From Candidatus Kaistella beijingensis (lineage in GTDB: Bacteria; Bacteroidota; Bacteroidia; Flavobacteriales; Weeksellaceae), in assembly GCF_020084865.1 (NCBI RefSeq), contig NZ_CP071953.1, positions 186,001-250,000 on the forward strand: 64,000 nt of DNA, read 5' to 3'. Both the position numbers and the translations under genes were made by a program. Positions 60,204 to 64,000 of this stretch are shown here, piece after piece. Position 1 is the stretch's first letter; each line of letters opens with the position of its first letter. The notes beneath the pieces are model-generated. The model was not told where the DNA came from, did not search any database, and saw only the letters and a program-made list of their open reading frames with translations.

Positions 60204-61112
60204 TTACAGCATTTTATCAATGTCTATTCTTTTGTGGGGTTTGGGACGTTTATCGGATTTGGACGGTGTAAGCATTGTTTTTACGGTTTCGGGACTTAAT
60301 TCCCTGCCGTCTTTATCTGTGAATGAATTTACAATAACAGCAACGAAATCATTTATATTTCCGTCAATAATGGGCTTGCCGTCTGTAAACAGCTCTCTGT
60401 GCAGTTGGTAAAATATATCTACCAACTGATTGATGTTGCAATTTATTTTTAGCTTATTGAAAGGAATGCCGTTGGTATTCTTCTGCATTTGTTGTTTAGA
60501 AAATTCATCGGTTAAACGGATTAAATGCTGTATCTGGTCAATCTCTTTTTGACACTGGTCGGAATAATCGGGCAATTTTGGATTGATGAAATCTATACTT
60601 GCCTGTTCGTAATCGAACTTTTCATTGGTCAAAAACATTATTTTATCTGTATAATCGCCCATTGCATTTACTTTACTTTTTACTTCTCTGAATGAAAAAT
60701 ACCGTTCCTCACATTCCGCATTGATGTACTGCATTGGCGGTTTTATTTTTGTGTGCCTGTTTCTTAAAATGTCTAATTCTTTACGCTTACTTTCTATAAT
60801 AGTATAGCATTTTATCATTCGTCCACGCTTGGTCGTACTGACAAATATTTCTTCGTTCTCTGAAATCAGCTTTTCAAATTTGTTTAGCCATTTAATTGGG
60901 TTGGTTGTAAAATCGCAATGGTGTGAAAAGAAATCGGGCAGTTTGGAATAGGGAAGAAAGAAAATTTTATTCATTAGTTGCTGACAATAGGCTAAATTAT
61001 CGGAAATTTCTTCCTGAAAAATGTCGAGCAGTGTATTTTCGGACTGTTCTTTTGGAACTGCCGTATGTTCGGGAAATTGAACTGTATTTTTTATTTGATG
61101 TTTAATTGGCAT
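60204..61112 (-). CDS. RteC-like regulator of element excision
   Basis: 302 residues. The C-terminal half matches the RteC pattern: LKINCNINQLVDIFYQLHRE, LFTDGKPIIDGNINDFVAVI, then FTDKDGRELSPETVKTML and a basic RPKPHKRIDIDKML end. In CTnDOT, RteC activates transcription of excision genes. The N-terminal part is helical and Cys/His-poor. It lies upstream of the excisionase-type gene on the same strand. Confidence 0.85.
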   Translation of the reverse strand: MPIKHQIKNTVQFPEHTAVPKEQSENTLLDIFQEEISDNLAYCQQLMNKIFFLPYSKLPDFFSHHCDFTTNPIKWLNKFEKLISENEEIFVSTTKRGRMIKCYTIIESKRKELDILRNRHTKIKPPMQYINAECEERYFSFREVKSKVNAMGDYTDKIMFLTNEKFDYEQASIDFINPKLPDYSDQCQKEIDQIQHLIRLTDEFSKQQMQKNTNGIPFNKLKINCNINQLVDIFYQLHRELFTDGKPIIDGNINDFVAVIVNSFTDKDGRELSPETVKTMLTPSKSDKRPKPHKRIDIDKML

Positions 61113-61222
61113 AATGTAGATAATTTAAGATTGGGTCGTCTTCCGCAATCATTGACATAATAATATTTCCGTATTATTTTTTCATTTTCAACACGGTCCA
61201 TTTACTGAATGTCCAGCATCTA

Positions 61223-62983
61223 CTATGTGGAACTGATATTATTATTGCTTTGCAGGCTGTTTAATGAAAAAGTAAAAGTGCTCCCTGCTCCTAAATCACT
61301 TTTTACAGAGATTTCACCGCCCTGTGCCTGAATAAACTCTTTGCTGATGCTTAGACCTAATCCTGTACCCTCCTTTTTTGTGCCAGGTATGCGGAAATAT
61401 CGGTCAAATATTTTGTCAATATATTGTGGTGAAATTCCTTGACCTGTATCTGTGACGGAGAAGCGCACCTTATTATCTGTCGCTTTAACATCAATACTAA
61501 TAATTGAATTATCATAAGAATAACGAATGGCATTGGAAAGCAAATTAGTCAATACCCAAGCGGTTTTTTCGTTATCGGCAAGCACTTGTGGCAAATTATC
61601 GGCTATTTTTATTTTAAATTTGATTTGCTTTTGTTCGGCTGCTGCTTTGGTGGCATTTACAGCATATTCTACAATTTCTTTGGCTTCAGACGGAACAACA
61701 CTTATTTGAATAGTGCCACTCTCAACTTGTGTCATATTCAGTAATTCTCCTGTAATTTTCAGTAATCGTCCTGTATCATCGTTGATGCTGTGTAAAAGAC
61801 TTTGCTGTTCTCTATTTAATTCACCAACCTTCTTATTTTCAAGTAATTGCAAACTCATTTGTATAGATGAAATAGGGGTCTTCAGTTCGTGAGAAACAGT
61901 GGCTAAAAAATTTGTTTTAGCAAAATCCAATTCTTTATAAGGAGTGATGTTTTGTAAGAGAATTACGTTTCCTATATGTTTTTCTTCTTTCTCACCTGTG
62001 GGTGTAATCAGAATAGGTATAATCTCCTTTTCAAAATAACTTTCTTTATTGTCGGCATAAATTTTTATAGGGAATGATTTTTGTTTTTTATCGGCTGTTT
62101 CTTTTTCGGGCAAATCTTGTATCAAGTTTTTTATAAGGTCATTATGTTTTGCAATGTTTTTGATGGGTACGCCAATTACATTATCTTTCTGTAAACCTGC
62201 TATTTTTAATGCGATGTCATTCATAAATAAAATAGTGTGTTTCTCATCCAAACCAATAACCGGCTCACTCATATTGTTAATAAGGGTTTCGATACGTGTT
62301 TTTGCCATCATCAACCTTTCAATGCTACTATTACTGTATTCTTCCAGCTTTTTCGCCATAGTATTGAATGATTTAGCTAAATCACCGTATTCATTATGTT
62401 CTTCAAAATGTACTCTTCTGGAGTAGTTTTTTGCAGCAATCTCTTTGATGCTTTCCGTTAGTTCCCGGATAGGATTAGCAATGTTTGAAGGCAGATTTAT
62501 CAGAAGGGTGAACGCTATTATAAAACAAAATGTCCCTGTAACAGCAATCCATAAAATAGCCTTATCAGCCGTTTTTTCTGCTACCTCGTTTTTTCGCTGT
62601 ATTGCCTGCATATTCAGTAGCATTACATCGGTAATGTCTTTCTGTATCATCCGGAGCAAGGAACTATCATCCGGAGAATTTACTATGAGTGCAAAATCCT
62701 GTTTAATCTTGTCCGTAATTTCCTGTTCTCCAACTTCTGTGATGGTCCTCGTTTGTTTTTCCAGGCTTTGCCTGAATTTCTTTTGTTGTTCAGGGTTATG
62801 AATATCACTGTTCAGTGCATTGAGCATCTGGCGACAATAATCTACAGTATTGTAATTATCTGCCAGTATATTCTTAGCATCATTAGATAGCTTATTTATG
62901 TGGGTTGCACTTAATACAGTAAGAAATGCTATCATTGCAAACAGGAGTCCGACACCTAATGTTAGCTTCGTTTTTATTTTCAT
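61223..62983 (-). CDS. Sensor histidine kinase (HAMP-PAS-HisKA-HATPase), KdpD partner
   Basis: 586 residues. Transmembrane helices at about 8-26 and 142-163 flank a periplasmic domain. A HAMP domain (about 165-220), a PAS-like domain (about 230-345) and HisKA with FLATVSHELKTPISSIQMSL (His at about 365) follow. The ATPase domain has an N box LLSNAIRYS, G1 DTGQGI and G2 GTGLGLSI. It follows the kdpD gene with a 13-bp gap, and is likely co-expressed with it. In Bacteroidota, KdpD is often split into the N-terminal sensor part and a separate kinase. Confidence 0.92.
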   Translation of the reverse strand: MKIKTKLTLGVGLLFAMIAFLTVLSATHINKLSNDAKNILADNYNTVDYCRQMLNALNSDIHNPEQQKKFRQSLEKQTRTITEVGEQEITDKIKQDFALIVNSPDDSSLLRMIQKDITDVMLLNMQAIQRKNEVAEKTADKAILWIAVTGTFCFIIAFTLLINLPSNIANPIRELTESIKEIAAKNYSRRVHFEEHNEYGDLAKSFNTMAKKLEEYSNSSIERLMMAKTRIETLINNMSEPVIGLDEKHTILFMNDIALKIAGLQKDNVIGVPIKNIAKHNDLIKNLIQDLPEKETADKKQKSFPIKIYADNKESYFEKEIIPILITPTGEKEEKHIGNVILLQNITPYKELDFAKTNFLATVSHELKTPISSIQMSLQLLENKKVGELNREQQSLLHSINDDTGRLLKITGELLNMTQVESGTIQISVVPSEAKEIVEYAVNATKAAAEQKQIKFKIKIADNLPQVLADNEKTAWVLTNLLSNAIRYSYDNSIISIDVKATDNKVRFSVTDTGQGISPQYIDKIFDRYFRIPGTKKEGTGLGLSISKEFIQAQGGEISVKSDLGAGSTFTFSLNSLQSNNNISST

Positions 62984-62996
62984 CGCTTCAATTCTT

Positions 62997-64000
62997 TTAA
63001 CTTAATATCACAAGGTCAATATTATTTTCTGACAACTTTTTCAGAAGACCATTAAAAACATTACCTGCCAAAATAATATGCAACAGGCTTAGATGTGGTT
63101 TCCCTATGCAAATGGTTGTTATCTTCCGTTGTTCACATTGTTCTATTATGGCTCTGGAAACATTATCATTTTCAATTTTAATGATTTCCGCACCCAATTC
63201 TGTTGCTAATTTAAAGTTATTTATAAGATGTCTTTGTTTGTCAAGGGCTATTTTATCAGGGCTTTCACGGAGTGTTTGTACATAAAGTACAGACCATTTG
63301 CTGTTGTAATAATTGGCAAGCCTCGCTGTTTTTCGTATTACGTTTTTAGCTGTTTTTTCGTTTGAGCTGATACAGGCTAAAAACTTTTCCCGTTTAGCTG
63401 TACTGGTCAAGGTAACTTCGCTTTCAACTTTACGTTCTACCTGAGAGGCCACTTCTTTTAGTGCTAACTCTCTTAGCTGAAGTATATGTTCACTTTTGAA
63501 AAAATTATTGAGTGCCGTTTCTATCTTTGCGGGTTCATATATCTTCCCCTCCTTAAGACGTGTAATTAATTCATCTGCTGTTAAGTCAATATTTACTACT
63601 TCGTCTGCTTCGGCTATCACACTATCGGGAATACGTTCTTTTACCTCAATTCCTGTGATGGCTCTCACTTCTTCATTAAGACTTTCTATATGTTGTATAT
63701 TAACAGCACTGATTACGTTTATACCTGCATCTAAAATGTCTAATACATCCTGCCAGCGTTTTTCATTTTTGCTGCCTTCGATATTGCTATGTGCCAGTTC
63801 ATCTACTATTACTACTTCGGGGCGTAAATTGATAACTGCCTGAACATCTAATTCTTCTAATTCCTTGCCCTTATAAAACAGCTTTCTGCGTGGGATAACA
63901 GGTAGCCCCTCTAACAAATCGTGTGTTTCTTTTCTATTGTGCGTTTCAATGTAGCCCACCTTTATGTCGATACCATTTCGCAAGAGCGAATGTGCTTCCT
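62997..64000 (-). CDS. kdpD: KdpD-like N-terminal sensor and USP protein, 5' end outside window
   Basis: The minus-strand frame is open to the edge and reads EAHSLLRNGIDIKVGYIETH, the KdpD N-terminal domain after its Walker A. It continues VDELAHSNIEGSKNEKRWQD (KdpD signature) and GKIYEPAKIETALNNFF, then a universal-stress-protein domain (KREKFLACISSNEKTAKNVI, TTICIGKPHLSLLHI). No transmembrane segment or kinase domain, so it is the split form typical of Bacteroidota. It senses K+ limitation or ATP in the family. The ~334 visible residues are the C-terminal part. Confidence 0.9.
   Translation of the reverse strand, partial: EAHSLLRNGIDIKVGYIETHNRKETHDLLEGLPVIPRRKLFYKGKELEELDVQAVINLRPEVVIVDELAHSNIEGSKNEKRWQDVLDILDAGINVISAVNIQHIESLNEEVRAITGIEVKERIPDSVIAEADEVVNIDLTADELITRLKEGKIYEPAKIETALNNFFKSEHILQLRELALKEVASQVERKVESEVTLTSTAKREKFLACISSNEKTAKNVIRKTARLANYYNSKWSVLYVQTLRESPDKIALDKQRHLINNFKLATELGAEIIKIENDNVSRAIIEQCEQRKITTICIGKPHLSLLHIILAGNVFNGLLKKLSENNIDLVILS

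Larger units (their letters stand above)
48077..64000. mobile_element. Conjugative-element-like island (left part)
   Basis: Signals are the sudden loss of attC-like sites and an RteC-like regulator, a BT4734/VirE-type primase-helicase, an excisionase-type HTH protein and a DUF5675 protein, all common cargo of Bacteroidota integrative conjugative elements. No integrase, relaxase or tra genes lie in the window. The left end is taken as the point where site 20 breaks off; the right end is outside. Confidence 0.6.

Overview
The window is AT-rich DNA from a member of the Bacteroidota, most likely a flavobacterium of the Chryseobacterium/Kaistella/Elizabethkingia type. The evidence is the -7 boxes of the form TAnnTTTG, the near absence of Shine-Dalgarno sequences, and the family content (IS1182 and IS110 transposases, a TPR-AraC regulator beside a thrombospondin-type-3 surface protein, RteC, BT4734/VirE-like primase-helicase). 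No rRNA, tRNA or CRISPR array was found.

Layout. (1) 1-5.4 kb is chromosomal: the 3' part of carB, an IS1182-family element, a degenerate DEAD-box protein and a cold-shock protein. (2) 5.5-48.08 kb is the centrepiece, an integron-like system. A tyrosine recombinase gene (5479-6561, minus strand) diverges from a candidate primary site (G6691) with a -7-like box in front of it. About 41 kb of cassettes follow, all in one orientation. Nineteen complete attC-like sites and one truncated site delimit 20 cassettes. The crossover can be placed at G^TT. The first ~10 bases of each cassette (GTTRNNNG...) are the reverse complement of the left arm of the site at its other end, as expected if each cassette was once a circle. 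One 1356-bp cassette is present twice without any length difference, and the copies diverge exactly at GTT on both sides. Sites are 91-201 bp (longer than most textbook attC sites). The recombinase lacks the insertion typical of IntI and has an extra N-terminal domain.

Cassette cargo. There is a predicted nuclease/ATPase pair of RloA/RloB type, a pair of DUF262 proteins, two identical copies of an HsdR-N-type nuclease, a ParDE toxin-antitoxin pair, an orphan CdiI-type immunity protein, and a PPP-family phosphatase with a possible UDG-fold protein. Others encode a cupin with a small hydrolase, an acetyltransferase, a SemiSWEET, a secreted tail-collar-like protein, ankyrin and AraC proteins, and many secreted or unknown proteins. 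Two cassettes have no gene. One cassette is 10 kb and carries a surface-protein locus. An IS110-family element sits inside one attC-like site, and another site is a chimera of two site types.

(3) 48.08-64 kb is a different mobile element with conjugative-element features (RteC-like regulator, primase-helicase, excisionase-like HTH, DUF5675 protein). It cuts off the last cassette site. It carries an AAA+ ATPase/S8 protease pair that looks like a defence module, a duplicated structured non-coding element, and a KdpD plus histidine kinase pair at the right edge.

Functions are inferred from visible motifs without database searches. The claim that the array is a previously undescribed integron class is an inference; the array geometry itself is read directly from the sequence.
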